DNA of 45,355 bases, taken from Mesorhizobium sp. (GTDB taxonomy: Bacteria > Pseudomonadota > Alphaproteobacteria > Rhizobiales > Rhizobiaceae). How positions within the stretch are numbered: position 1 is the stretch's first letter; each line of letters begins with the position of its first letter. Made by a program: the position numbers and the translations under genes. The DNA is taken from positions 1-45,355 of the forward strand of contig NZ_JAFKID010000034.1 of the NCBI RefSeq assembly GCF_017306545.1, written 5' to 3'. The notes below the pieces were generated by a model that was not told the origin of the DNA, searched no databases, and was given only the letters and a program-made list of their open reading frames with translations. Below are positions 34,801-42,564 of the stretch, in pieces.

Positions 34801-35115
34801 GTCGACTTCATCCGCCATTCAAGGGGTACGGACAGGGAATTGATCGACGTGCTCCTGGAGGCGGGCGCCATCCGCTTCAAGCCTATCCTGCTCACTGCCC
34901 TTGCCGCTATGATCGGTGCGGCGGTGATCCTCGCCGACCCGATCTTCCAGGGCCTTGCGATCTCGCTGCTGTTCGGTCTCGCCTCATCGACGGCTCTGAC
35001 CGTTCTCGTAATTCCGGCCATCTATATCGTGCTGAGAGGAGAAAAACACTCGAGCCGCCGCCGGCAGCCTCCCGAAGCAGCGGTAGCGGCCCCGGTCCCG
35101 CCCTCATCAAGCTGA
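31843..35115 (+). CDS. RND-family efflux pump (AcrB/MexB-like)
   Basis: This 1090-residue inner-membrane pump has the 12-helix RND layout with two large periplasmic loops. The proton-relay aspartate pair is seen in FSIGILVDDATVVIENIAR, and the matching helix 10 region is AGIIVRNSILLVDFIRHS, with Arg where AcrB has Lys. It lacks the charged pattern expected for heavy-metal (CusA-type) pumps, so it is closer to drug or small-molecule exporters. It is the third gene after the type I SQR, so export of sulfur-stress products or of toxic compounds induced together is possible. Substrate unknown. Confidence 0.9.
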   Translation: MKSAAPGLGLAGNLTRAFISSPLTPLFLLAALALGLVALITLPREEEPQISVPMVDIHVTANGLKAADAEKLVTEPLETIVKSIDGVEHVYSQTEDNGAIVTPRFQVGTNADTAVLRVQEKIDANMNRIPVGIPAPLIVGRGIDDVAIVVVTLRPTSDAASHWTANGLTRLARELQFELAKVPNIGLTYIVGEQPERIEVEPDPEKLSLYGITLQQLVAKIDGANQSFRIGTVRENGQQRAIVAGQTLQELPQIGNLLLTARDGRPVYVRDVAKVVLATSPAENRVTDIRKTAEGLEVAPAVSLAIAKRPGTNAVVIAHDIIKRLQEVRGQIFPKDVEMAVTRDYGHTANEKANELLFHLGLATVSIVILVAIAIGWREALVVAVVIPTTILLTLFAARIMGYTLNRVSLFALIFSIGILVDDATVVIENIARHWAMNDGRSRASAAIDAVAEVGNPTIIATLTVVAALLPMLFVSGMMGPYMSPIPANASAAMLFSFFVAVMLTPWLMVKVGKRDAGGHGHAPGEVGRLGRFYVAVARPILKSRARAWAFLVVVGFATLASMGLLYTEQVTVKLLPFDNKSNLQVVVDLPKGSSVEDTNRSLQEIVKRLATVPEIVSFQTYAGTAAPFDFNGLVRHYYLRSNPEQGDVTVDLLEKGDRERTSHAIALDIRERLRDLDLPAGSTVKVVEPPPGPPVLATLLAEIYGPDPATRRAVAQKVREIFKSIPFIVDVDDSFHNQAERVRVSIDQDNLEYYRVEQSDVYDTLNTLYGGTTVGYSHRGGGRQPIPIRIALPKGRSVMDERALSTPVPANALPGGRGVVELGDVVSVSREPASWPIFRHNGHPAEMVMADLAGAYEAPIYGMLAVDDAIAKADWGKLPKPVISFHGQPDDETHPTLLWDGEWEVTWVTFRDMGAAFMVALLGIYILVVAQFGSFKVPLVILTPIPLTLIGIMFGHWLFAAPFTATSMIGFIALAGIIVRNSILLVDFIRHSRGTDRELIDVLLEAGAIRFKPILLTALAAMIGAAVILADPIFQGLAISLLFGLASSTALTVLVIPAIYIVLRGEKHSSRRRQPPEAAVAAPVPPSSS

Positions 35116-35132
35116 AACTTGGGAGGTCTCCC

Positions 35133-35215
35133 ATGAATTACTATTTCGCAAGACGCTTCATCGCTCTTTCGATGACGTCGTGCAGCGCGCGACCGACCGC
35201 GGTCGACGGCAAACC
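35133..35215 (+). pseudogene. DUF302 gene remnant
   Basis: After a good ribosome site (GGGAGG, 35121-35126), ATG 35133 begins MNYYFA, the common DUF302 start. A shift of frame then gives KTLHRSFDDVVQRATD, which continues the family N-terminus in a different frame. After about 27 residues all similarity is lost. This is therefore a frameshifted, truncated DUF302 gene, downstream of the RND pump. An intact DUF302 gene lies at 42565-42951. Confidence 0.65.
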
Positions 35216-35341
35216 CATCGCCCGATGCGGCCGGGATTGGCGCCGAGTGGCTCGTTCAGCGTGGAGGCCCCCGCTGGTCAATGCCATTGCTCGCCATCAT
35301 ACTCTGGCTCAACGTTGAAAATGTAAGGAGTTTGAGCACTC

Positions 35342-36583
35342 ATGAGCACCTCGACGCGGCACGCCGCGAATAGAACCGAAAGCGAAGCGCTAGCTGCGAA
35401 ATCGCGACCAGCGTCCATTTTTCGGCGGCCTGTCGTGCGGTACGCGCTTGTCGGGGCTGGGATTCTCGCGTTGATCCTGGCCACTGTCGCCATAATGAAC
35501 AACCGCCCGATCAAGGTTGAGGTGGCTTCGGTCGAGCGAAACATCCCGGTCCGCGTCTTCGGTCTCGGCACGGTCGAGGCGCGCGTCCTGTCGAAGATCG
35601 GGTTCGAGGTCGGCGGCACGCTCGCCGAACTCCAGGTCGACCATGGCGATCGCATTGCGAAAGGCCAGGTGCTTGCGCGGCTCGGCCTTGGCGAGCAGGA
35701 GGCCAAGGTCGCCAAGGCCCGCGCCGCACTCGAGATCACCACGGCCAATATCACGCGAGCAGACGCCAACCTCGAGAAGGTCCGCGCCGTTCTCGCTCAG
35801 AAGCAGGTGGCCAACCGGCGCAAGCAGGCTCTCGTCGGCCGCGACATCGTCTCACAACAGATGGCGGAGGAGGCTGCACGGGACGAGGCGGTGGCGAACG
35901 CCGATGTCGTCGTTGCCGAAAGTGAGATCGCAAGCGCTCGCGCACAGCTTACCGATGCCAAGGCACAGGTTCAGTTCGAGGAAACGTTGCTGCGGCACCG
36001 CACACTCGTTGCGCCCTACGACGCCATCGTGATCGAGCGGCATACGGAACTGGGCACCGTGGTGAAGGCCGGCGATCCGATCTTCACTCTCGTTGAGGTA
36101 GACAGCTACTGGGGCCTTGCCTATGTCGACGAGGCGCGCGCCGGCTACATTTCGGAAGGCAACCACGTCGACGCGCGATTGCGCTCTCGTCCCAGAGAGG
36201 CATTCACCGGCAAGGTCGTCCGCATCGGGCTTGAGAGTGACCGCGTCACGGAGGAGCGGCGCGTCTACATCAAGGGCGACAACCCCCCACCACGTGTGTT
36301 TCTTGGCGAGCAGGTTGAGTTCTGGATTACGGTCGCGACGCTCGATAAGGCTCTGCTGGTGCCGGAGGCCGCTGTCCGCGGCTACAACGGACGCGATGGC
36401 ACGGTATGGACGATCGAGAAAGATCGATTGCAGCGCCGGCTCGTCCAATTCCGGCATCGCACCGAGGATGCCCGCCTCGAGATCGCCGAAGGGCTGCCCG
36501 AGGGCGCGCGCGTCGTCGTAAGCCGGAACAGCGGCTTCAAGGAAGGCAGAGCGGCGCGCATAGACAAGGCGAGTTCCGAATGA
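35342..36583 (+). CDS. HlyD/DevB-like membrane fusion protein of ABC exporter
   Basis: This 413-residue adaptor has an N-terminal membrane anchor (RYALVGAGILALILATVAIM, residues 33-52), lipoyl halves (VLSKIGFEVGGTLAELQVDHG and APYDAIVIERHTELGTVV) and a coiled-coil hairpin of about 110 residues between them. It would bridge an FtsX-type permease to an outer-membrane channel. The following permease overlaps its stop by ATGA and the ATPase follows, giving the DevB-DevC-DevA order known from glycolipid exporters. The cargo here is unknown. Confidence 0.87.
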   Translation: MSTSTRHAANRTESEALAAKSRPASIFRRPVVRYALVGAGILALILATVAIMNNRPIKVEVASVERNIPVRVFGLGTVEARVLSKIGFEVGGTLAELQVDHGDRIAKGQVLARLGLGEQEAKVAKARAALEITTANITRADANLEKVRAVLAQKQVANRRKQALVGRDIVSQQMAEEAARDEAVANADVVVAESEIASARAQLTDAKAQVQFEETLLRHRTLVAPYDAIVIERHTELGTVVKAGDPIFTLVEVDSYWGLAYVDEARAGYISEGNHVDARLRSRPREAFTGKVVRIGLESDRVTEERRVYIKGDNPPPRVFLGEQVEFWITVATLDKALLVPEAAVRGYNGRDGTVWTIEKDRLQRRLVQFRHRTEDARLEIAEGLPEGARVVVSRNSGFKEGRAARIDKASSE

Positions 36584-37713
36584 ACCTCGCTTATCGGGAT
36601 ATCCGCCACAATCTCGGCCGCTTTCTATTGACCTGTGTTGGGCTCGGATTGCTGCTCGGCGTTGTGCTGGCCATGATCGGCATCTATCGCGGCCTCGTCG
36701 TCGACGCGCTGACGATCGCCCGGGCACCTGCTGTCGACCTATGGGTGGTGGAGGCCAACACGCGCGGCCCCTTCGCCGAGGCCTCCCGCATCCCCGGGGA
36801 CATACGCGAGGCCGTGGCGCGTATTGCCGGCGTGACCTCAGCCGGCAGCATCACCTTTCAGACCGTCGAGGCCGAGCACCGGGGGGCCAAGCTTAGGCTC
36901 TACGTCATCGGCTACGAATTGACCCGGCCCGGGGGTCCGCCAGAGATTTTCGAGGGCCGTGAGATCGCCCGCAGCCATTACGAGATGGTCGCCGATCAAA
37001 GCACGGGCCTGATCCTGGGTGATCGCATCCGTCTTGGACGGCACGTGTTCACTGTCGTGGGACTGACGCAGCACCAAGTCAACTCCGGCGGAGATCCCGC
37101 TGTCTATATCACGCTGCCGGATGCACAGAAGCTGCAGTTCGATCTCTCTCCGCCTGCTGCACGCGTAGAAGTCGCGCGGGGAACCAGTGGCTCGAGCCGA
37201 GACACTGTCAATGCCGTCGTCGCGCGATTGCACGCCAATGCGTCGCCGGAAGCGGTTGCCGAGACGGTACGTCGCTGGAAGCATCTGTCGGCAATCACGC
37301 AAGAGGCCCAGGAGTTGATACTCACGCGGTCGCTGGTCGACCGCGCGAGGCGCCAGATCGGGCTCTTCACGTCGCTGCTGCTGGTGGTTTCGGCCGTAAT
37401 CATCGCCCTCATCATCTACACGATGACCATGGAAAAGCTGAAGCAGATCGCCACATTGAAGCTGATCGGCGCGCCGGACCGCACCATCATCGGCATGATC
37501 GTGCAACAGGCTCTGGCGCTCGGCTTCATCGGCTTTGCGATCGGCACAACGCTGATCGTCAACATCAAGGACTACTTTCCACGACGCGTGGTGCTGGAGC
37601 CCGATAACGTTCTCATACTCGGCCTGATCGTGTTCGCCGTGTGCCTGGTATCGAGTGCTCTTGGCGTGCGTGCTGCCCTGCGAGTCGATCCCGCCACGGC
37701 GCTCGGGGGCTGA
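36580..37713 (+). CDS. FtsX/DevC-like ABC transporter permease
   Basis: This 377-residue permease has one membrane helix at the N-terminus (FLLTCVGLGLLLGVVLAMIG), a periplasmic domain of about 200 residues, and three more helices at the end (TSLLLVVSAVIIALIIYTMT, QALALGFIGFAIGTTLIV, NVLILGLIVFAVCLVSS). This is the MacB/DevC/FtsX fold. KLIGAPDRTIIGMIV is the typical coupling-helix region contacting the ATPase. ATG overlaps the adaptor stop, and the ATPase gene begins one base after its own stop. Confidence 0.88.
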   Translation: MNLAYRDIRHNLGRFLLTCVGLGLLLGVVLAMIGIYRGLVVDALTIARAPAVDLWVVEANTRGPFAEASRIPGDIREAVARIAGVTSAGSITFQTVEAEHRGAKLRLYVIGYELTRPGGPPEIFEGREIARSHYEMVADQSTGLILGDRIRLGRHVFTVVGLTQHQVNSGGDPAVYITLPDAQKLQFDLSPPAARVEVARGTSGSSRDTVNAVVARLHANASPEAVAETVRRWKHLSAITQEAQELILTRSLVDRARRQIGLFTSLLLVVSAVIIALIIYTMTMEKLKQIATLKLIGAPDRTIIGMIVQQALALGFIGFAIGTTLIVNIKDYFPRRVVLEPDNVLILGLIVFAVCLVSSALGVRAALRVDPATALGG

Positions 37714-37714
37714 G

Positions 37715-38434
37715 ATGGCGGGAGGGGGACCAGACCACGCGCTCGTGCGGCTCGATCGCATTTCGAAGCATTTCGGCGAAGGAGAAACCCGTGTCGACGC
37801 ATTGCGAGAGGTCTCGCTTGATGTCTACCCGGGCCAGGTTGTCGCCCTGCTCGGACCGTCGGGATCGGGCAAGACGACGCTTCTCAACATCATTGGCTGC
37901 ATCCTCGATGCCTCATCGGGGGCAATGGAGGTTGATGGCGAAACAGTGCTGAGGGACGGCCAGTGGCTGCGGCCGAATCTACGACAACTCAGGCTCGACA
38001 AGATCGGCTTCATCTTCCAGTTCCACAACCTGATCCCGTTCCTCGACGCGACCGACAATGTCGCGCTCGTGCTGCGGCTGGCTGGCGCGGATCATGCGGT
38101 CGCGCGCGCTCGTGCGACCGATCTGCTCGACTATCTGGAAGTCGGGCACCGCCGCAGCGCCATGCCGTCCAAGCTGTCAGGTGGCGAGGCGCAGCGTGTT
38201 GCCATCGCGCGTGCCTTGGCCAACCGACCGCGCATCATCCTTGCCGACGAACCGACAGCGGCGCTCGATTCGAAACGCGCAGAAATTGTAATGGACCTCT
38301 TGCGCAAGGTTGCCCTCGAGCAGGAGGCGGCAATCATTGCGGTCACCCACGACGAGAAGATTTTCGATCGTTTCGATCGCATCTTCAGTCTGCGTGACGG
38401 GCGATTGGAAGCGGATACTGCCCACGCCGATTAG
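37715..38434 (+). CDS. ABC transporter ATPase (LolD/MacB/DevA-like)
   Basis: This 239-residue ATPase has Walker A GPSGSGKTT, the Q-loop in IGFIFQFHNLIPFL, signature LSGGEAQRVAIARAL, Walker B IILADEPTAALDS and the switch His in AVTHDEK. It pairs with the FtsX-like permease directly upstream. ATG 37715 follows the permease stop by one base; the longer frame to 37655 lies inside the permease. It is the last gene of the sqr-to-efflux run, and no gene continues the operon. Confidence 0.93.
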   Translation: MAGGGPDHALVRLDRISKHFGEGETRVDALREVSLDVYPGQVVALLGPSGSGKTTLLNIIGCILDASSGAMEVDGETVLRDGQWLRPNLRQLRLDKIGFIFQFHNLIPFLDATDNVALVLRLAGADHAVARARATDLLDYLEVGHRRSAMPSKLSGGEAQRVAIARALANRPRIILADEPTAALDSKRAEIVMDLLRKVALEQEAAIIAVTHDEKIFDRFDRIFSLRDGRLEADTAHAD

Positions 38435-38734
38435 CGGGACGAAGCCGCTTTACTGCAGTGCCTGTTATCACACTTGATCATCTCCCGCTGCAGCGGCGGC
38501 AGCCGCTCATTCTTTGAGCAGCTCCTCACGTTGAGAATCAGTAGAGAGTTATCAGCACTGGCATGACCTCTATCGAGCGCAGATCCTCGACAAATTTGAT
38601 CGGCGCGAAGATAGGGACAATAGAGGCCATCGAAGAACATGTGCTTCAATGCGCGAGACGAAAAGTTAACCGCCGGCGGATCAAAACCCGCAGTCGTGCC
38701 GACCAAGGCTGTTTTGATGAGGGTCGGACTCTGC
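38435..38734. other. Intergenic stretch with weak hairpin
   Basis: No gene is supported. AGCGGC (38492-38497) and GCCGCT (38502-38507) form a short GC hairpin 58 bases after the ATPase stop, followed by CATTCTTT, which could be a weak rho-independent terminator. Other frames here have no recognisable domains. Confidence 0.3.
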
Positions 38735-38822
38735 ATGATGGCGCCATCATGCATTTGCGCCGCAAGATTGCGCGAAGGGCGCAAGGTTCACCGCAAATGG
38801 AGCGTTGTCGAGAACAGGTGCT
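38735..38822 (+). mobile_element. Probable IS4/IS1634-type transposase N-terminal scrap
   Basis: A plus-strand frame reads LREGRKVHRKWSVVENR near 38770-38818, which resembles the KDGKxHRYWSVVEN start of IS4/IS1634-type transposases. Only about 20 residues match and the downstream sequence is unrelated. It lies between the efflux operon and the copper genes. Confidence 0.35.
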
Positions 38823-39020
38823 TCACCGTTCGCCGTGACGCTTACAAACGCGGGCTACCGGTCCCAACACTGAGATCTCCCCGGTCGTTTTCCGCCTCCG
38901 CGCCGTCGGACAAATTCGCACAGGCGCATGTGCCACCCGACCCGTGCGATCCAATTGCCCATGCAGAAGTCTACCAGCGCAATCATGGACATTGCCTTGG
39001 TCAACGCCTATCTCTGTGGC

Positions 39021-39383
39021 ATGATCGTCCGTCTCGTCGCCATGCTTGGCATCCTTGCGATCACCGTCGTGACGATGGTGTCCTCCGCCCATGCGGCGCG
39101 AATGCCGGCGGCGATGCGGCAAGGACAGTCGATGCATGTGGGCATGATCGTCCAGCCTAACGACCAGAATGGCCCGTCATGCATCCGCGATCAGGGGTGT
39201 GGCATGGATGACGCCGCGGCCTGCATGGTGCTCTGTTCCGGCCTTCATGCCTACACGCCGATCCCCTTCAACCTACCGGACAGTGTCGATCCTCCCGTCC
39301 TCCACGCTCTGCCCATCGTGGCGATTCCCGCCGGCGGCGTGCCCGGTCTGCCCGAACGGCCTCCTAGGCTCCGTCTCCTCTGA
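39021..39383 (+). CDS. Small Cys-rich secreted protein next to multicopper oxidase
   Basis: About 120 residues. From ATG 39021 the protein has a classical signal peptide (MIVRLVAMLGILAITVV, cleavage after SSAHA). The mature part is short, with Met-rich MPAAMRQGQSMHVGM and a cysteine cluster CIRDQGCGMDDAAACMVLC. Such Met/Cys patterns suggest copper binding; I cannot name a family. Earlier in-frame ATGs at 38928, 38961 and 38985 are possible starts but would weaken the signal peptide. It precedes the multicopper oxidase by 73 bases in the same direction, so a joint copper-tolerance role is inferred. Confidence 0.6.
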   Translation: MIVRLVAMLGILAITVVTMVSSAHAARMPAAMRQGQSMHVGMIVQPNDQNGPSCIRDQGCGMDDAAACMVLCSGLHAYTPIPFNLPDSVDPPVLHALPIVAIPAGGVPGLPERPPRLRLL

Positions 39384-39456
39384 TCTCGCCGGGGGCTCGA
39401 TGTCCGCGGCTTCTTCGGCCCATCAGAAACGGGACCATTGTCCCGGGGAGACGACC

Positions 39457-41010
39457 ATGAAAACCCTTTCTCGACGCGGCTTCCTCGCCGCAAGTGCAGC
39501 GGCGCTGGCCACTGCTCATCTTCCGCGCGCTGCCATGGCGCAGTCGTTAGCGCCTCTCGCGCTGTCCGCGACAACCCGCACGCTCGACATCGGCGGTCGC
39601 GCGGCGACCGTCTTTGGTCTTGCTGGCCCTCGCGGCCAAGGCCTCGTCCTCGACCCCGGACAGAGGTTCCGGGTCGATCTGACCAACGACCTGGACGTCG
39701 GGACCATCATCCACTGGCACGGACAGATCCCGCCCAATGCGCAGGACGGCGTGCCGGACATGCCGATGCCGCTGCTCTCGCCGGGCGAGACCCGGTCCTA
39801 CGATTTCGAGGCCCGGCCGGGCACATATTGGATGCACAGTCATGTGCCGATCCAGGAGATGCACCTCCTCGCCGCGCCGCTGATCGTGCGCTCGCAGGAG
39901 GATGTGGAAGCAGACCGGCAGGAGGTCGTGATGTTCCTCCATGACTTCTCCTTCAAGACCCCCGAGGAGGTTCTCGCCGAAATAGGCGGCGGCCATGGCG
40001 GTGGACACGGCGCTGGCAACGATGCAGGTGCGCAGCCCGATCAAGGCGGGCCCATGGGAGGCATGGGGGCAATGCAGGGCACGGATCATGGAGCCATGGG
40101 CCATGGCGCAATGGGCGGCATGCCGATGGGAAACATGCCCGGAATGGGCGGGATGATGGGCATGGGCGGCCAGATGGGCGGCATGGCCATGGACCTGAAC
40201 GATTACGACTGGGACGCTTATCTCGCCAACGACCGGACCCTGTCGGACCCCGAAGTGGTGCCGGTCGACCGCGGTGGACGCATCCGGCTTCGGGTGATCA
40301 ACGCCGCCGCAGCCACAGTGTTCTGGATCGACACTGGTGCCGCAGCATCGCGGCTGGTGGCCGTGGACGGACACGCCGTCCAACCGCTCCCTGGCCCGCG
40401 GTTCGGGCTCGCGATGGGCCAGCGGCTGGACATTGAGCTCGACCTGCCGAGCGAAGGCGGCGCGTGGCCGATCCTCGCGCTGCGCGAGGGCGCGCGGGAA
40501 CGCACCGGGCTCATCCTCGCCACGCAGGGCGCCGAGGTCCGGCGCCTGGACGCGGTGGCGGAGACGGAGGCTCCGGCGTTCGATACGGACCTCGCGCAGG
40601 AGGCTCGCCTTAGCGCGCTGAATGCCCTGCCGGACCGGCCGGTGGATCGCAGCCAGATGCTGATGCTGGGCGGGTCGATGCAGCCCTATGTCTGGACGAT
40701 CAACGGGGCCGTCTGGGGCCAGCACCAGCTCATCACCGCGCGCAGCGGCGAGCGCGTCGTGCTGTCGTTCCACAACATGTCGATGATGGCGCACCCGATG
40801 CATCTGCACGGCCATGTGTTCCAGGTCGTGGGCCTGAACGGGCGGCGCGTTGCCGGCGCGCTGCGCGACACGGTTCACGTGCCGCCGATGTCGATGGTCA
40901 ACGTGGCCCTCGATGCAGGCGAGGCCGCGCGCTGGATGCTGCATTGTCACCACATGCCGCACCTCGCCTCGGGGATGATGACCGAGTTCGCGGTCACGCC
41001 GTCGGCCTGA
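39457..41010 (+). CDS. Multicopper oxidase (CopA/CueO-like), Tat-exported
   Basis: This 517-residue periplasmic oxidase has a twin-arginine signal (LSRRGFLAASAAALATAHLP). The copper sites are all visible: IHWHGQ, WMHSHVP, AHPMHLHGHVF and LHCHHMPHLASGMM, the last with the type 1 Cys-His-Met pattern. A Met/Gly/His-rich insert of about 60 residues (near 195-245, with repeats such as GAMGHGAMGGM and MPGMGGMMGMGG) resembles the Met-rich copper loops of CueO and CopA. It probably oxidises Cu(I) and phenolics. ATG 39457 follows CGGGGAG; the longer frame to 39169 runs through the upstream gene. A strong hairpin follows the stop. Confidence 0.92.
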   Translation: MKTLSRRGFLAASAAALATAHLPRAAMAQSLAPLALSATTRTLDIGGRAATVFGLAGPRGQGLVLDPGQRFRVDLTNDLDVGTIIHWHGQIPPNAQDGVPDMPMPLLSPGETRSYDFEARPGTYWMHSHVPIQEMHLLAAPLIVRSQEDVEADRQEVVMFLHDFSFKTPEEVLAEIGGGHGGGHGAGNDAGAQPDQGGPMGGMGAMQGTDHGAMGHGAMGGMPMGNMPGMGGMMGMGGQMGGMAMDLNDYDWDAYLANDRTLSDPEVVPVDRGGRIRLRVINAAAATVFWIDTGAAASRLVAVDGHAVQPLPGPRFGLAMGQRLDIELDLPSEGGAWPILALREGARERTGLILATQGAEVRRLDAVAETEAPAFDTDLAQEARLSALNALPDRPVDRSQMLMLGGSMQPYVWTINGAVWGQHQLITARSGERVVLSFHNMSMMAHPMHLHGHVFQVVGLNGRRVAGALRDTVHVPPMSMVNVALDAGEAARWMLHCHHMPHLASGMMTEFAVTPSA

Positions 41011-41018
41011 CCGCAGGC

Positions 41019-41041
41019 GGGGCGTTCCCTCCGAACGCCCC
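41019..41041 (+). terminator. Strong GC hairpin after the multicopper oxidase
   Basis: GGGGCGTTC (41019-41027) and GAACGCCCC (41033-41041) form a perfect 9-base stem with a CCTCC loop, beginning eight bases after the stop codon. There is no T-run, so it may act as an mRNA-stabilising or inefficient terminator. Confidence 0.5.
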
Positions 41042-41129
41042 GACGTCCCGACCGCTGGGGTGTTGCACTCCCCGATCTTCTCGCAAGAGCCGGTCGAGAT
41101 GCACACCCCACAAGCAAGAAATCAGGAGA

Positions 41130-41373
41130 TGGCATGGATGAGGAGTGAGCGGTCGGTGCGCCCGATGCTGTTAAGGTGTTGGGAGAGGCGGATAGGTTTC
41201 AGGCTGGATGTGCATTCTAGGGCCATTGACCCTGTACAGGAGATTCGCCGTCGCCTGCTTCCGAACGACCATCTTGAGGCCCGGTTATGGCCGGTGACCT
41301 CGCATAGGAGTTTGGGTCGGCCGTTCACGCCCCTTTCGGGGTTCCGCCTCCCGCCAACGGGGAGATGTTAGCA
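41130..41373 (+). ncRNA. Candidate bridge-RNA region, left end of IS110-group element
   Basis: About 240 non-coding bases precede an intact IS110-group transposase whose 3' side has almost no non-coding sequence. This layout matches IS110-group elements such as IS621, where the left end encodes the bridge RNA that pairs with target and donor DNA. Short stems are visible, such as CCCC-TTTC-GGGG near 41330 and a GGCC...GGCC palindromic pair near 41279-41296. The left boundary is a guess. Confidence 0.35.
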
Positions 41374-42435
41374 ATGGCCTTTATCGGTGTCGATCTTCAC
41401 ACGAACAGTTTTTCCGTCTGCCGGCTGGAAGCGGACGGCAGGGAGCAGCTTGAAACCTTCCAGCTTGCGGCGGCCGATCTGGAGCGGTTCTGCCTCTCCC
41501 TGGACGCCGACGACGAACTGGCGGTGGAGGCGACCGGCAACAGCGCCTGGTTCTGCGGTGAGGTCCGGTCCTGCGTCGGCCGTGTCGTGGTGGTCAACCC
41601 CAAGCAGTTCCAGGTTATCCGCAAGTCGGTGAAAAAGACGGATCGTCACGACGCCCGGGCGCTGGCGTTGTTCCTGTCGAAGGACATGCTGCCTGAAACG
41701 CGCCTGAAGTCGCAGGCCGAGAATGAGCTGGCCTCGCTGGTTCATACCCGCGACGTGCTGGTCAAGCAGCGCACGCGGCTCCTGAACAAGATCCATGCGC
41801 TGCATGTGCGCCACGGCGTCAAGCTGAAGAAGGAAAGCCTGTCCTCCAGGCGGGCCCTGAAGGAACTGGACATCGCCCGCTTCTCGGCCCTTGAGCAGGT
41901 CGAGCTCAAGATCGTGCGCGATCAGGCTCTGAGCCTCAACGCGGCCATCGTAGAGATCGACGCGGCGATCGAGACGGCGGCCAGGGATATGGACGGCTAT
42001 AACGGCCTGGTCTCGATCAAGGGCATTGGACCGCGCTCGGCCGCCGTGCTCTTGTCGGGCATCGGAAACGTCGCCGACTTCGACAGCGCCGACAAGCTGG
42101 CCGCCTATCTCGGCATCGTGGCGAGGGTCAGCCAGTCGAACGACACCGATAATCGCGGCAGGATCACCAAGCGTGGCAACAAGTTGATGCGCACCACGCT
42201 GGTCCAGTGCACGCTGATCGCCATCCGCTACTCCGGCTATCTCAACGCCTTCTACCGCCGCATCAAGGAGCGCCGCGGCGTCGGCAAGGCCATCATCGCC
42301 ACCGCCCGCAAGCTGCTCAAAATCGTCTTCGACACCCTGACCAGGCGCTGGGTCTTCGAAGACTTCCCCAACTTCGTCATCGCCGGTGAACAGAAAAACC
42401 GGCTCGACATTCATCATAGGAGGAGGACGACATGA
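41374..42435 (+). CDS. IS110-family transposase (intact)
   Basis: This 353-residue DEDD recombinase starts MAFIGVDLHTN (first catalytic Asp at residue 6). Glu lies in ELAVEATGNSAW, and further aspartates in KKTDRHDARALALFL. The C-terminal transposase_20 domain contains SIKGIGPRSAAVLLSGIG, AYLGIVARVSQSNDTDNRG and TKRGNKLMRTTLVQCTL, with the conserved serine in the tyrosine/serine region. ATG 41374 has GGGGAG at nine bases; ATG 41365 abuts that site. Full length and uninterrupted, so possibly active. It lies between the multicopper oxidase and its likely partner genes, and its stop overlaps the start of the next gene (ATGA). Confidence 0.9.
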   Translation: MAFIGVDLHTNSFSVCRLEADGREQLETFQLAAADLERFCLSLDADDELAVEATGNSAWFCGEVRSCVGRVVVVNPKQFQVIRKSVKKTDRHDARALALFLSKDMLPETRLKSQAENELASLVHTRDVLVKQRTRLLNKIHALHVRHGVKLKKESLSSRRALKELDIARFSALEQVELKIVRDQALSLNAAIVEIDAAIETAARDMDGYNGLVSIKGIGPRSAAVLLSGIGNVADFDSADKLAAYLGIVARVSQSNDTDNRGRITKRGNKLMRTTLVQCTLIAIRYSGYLNAFYRRIKERRGVGKAIIATARKLLKIVFDTLTRRWVFEDFPNFVIAGEQKNRLDIHHRRRTT

Positions 42436-42548
42436 TGAACTGGAACGACATGGGCACCGGAATGGGATTTGGTTGGCTGTTCGGCCTTCTGATCGTTGTG
42501 CTGGTGGTTTTGGCCATAGCGGCGCTGATCAAGTATCTTCGAAAATAG
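42432..42548 (+). CDS. Small single-helix membrane protein
   Basis: This 38-residue protein starts MMNWNDMGTGMGFGWLFG and continues with one long hydrophobic helix ending LIKYLRK. Very strong ribosome site AGGAGGAGG lies just upstream, inside the end of the IS110 gene. Small Met-rich, single-helix proteins of this kind accompany copper oxidases and DUF302 genes; I do not know its function. ATG 42432 overlaps the transposase stop; ATG 42435 is an equally good start. Confidence 0.7.
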   Translation: MMNWNDMGTGMGFGWLFGLLIVVLVVLAIAALIKYLRK

Positions 42549-42564
42549 GAGAAAGGATTTCGCA

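Noticed and set aside
38563-38838. 91-residue frame in the gap before the copper genes
   Set aside because: No domain, and a different frame in the same place shows the weak IS1634-like match.
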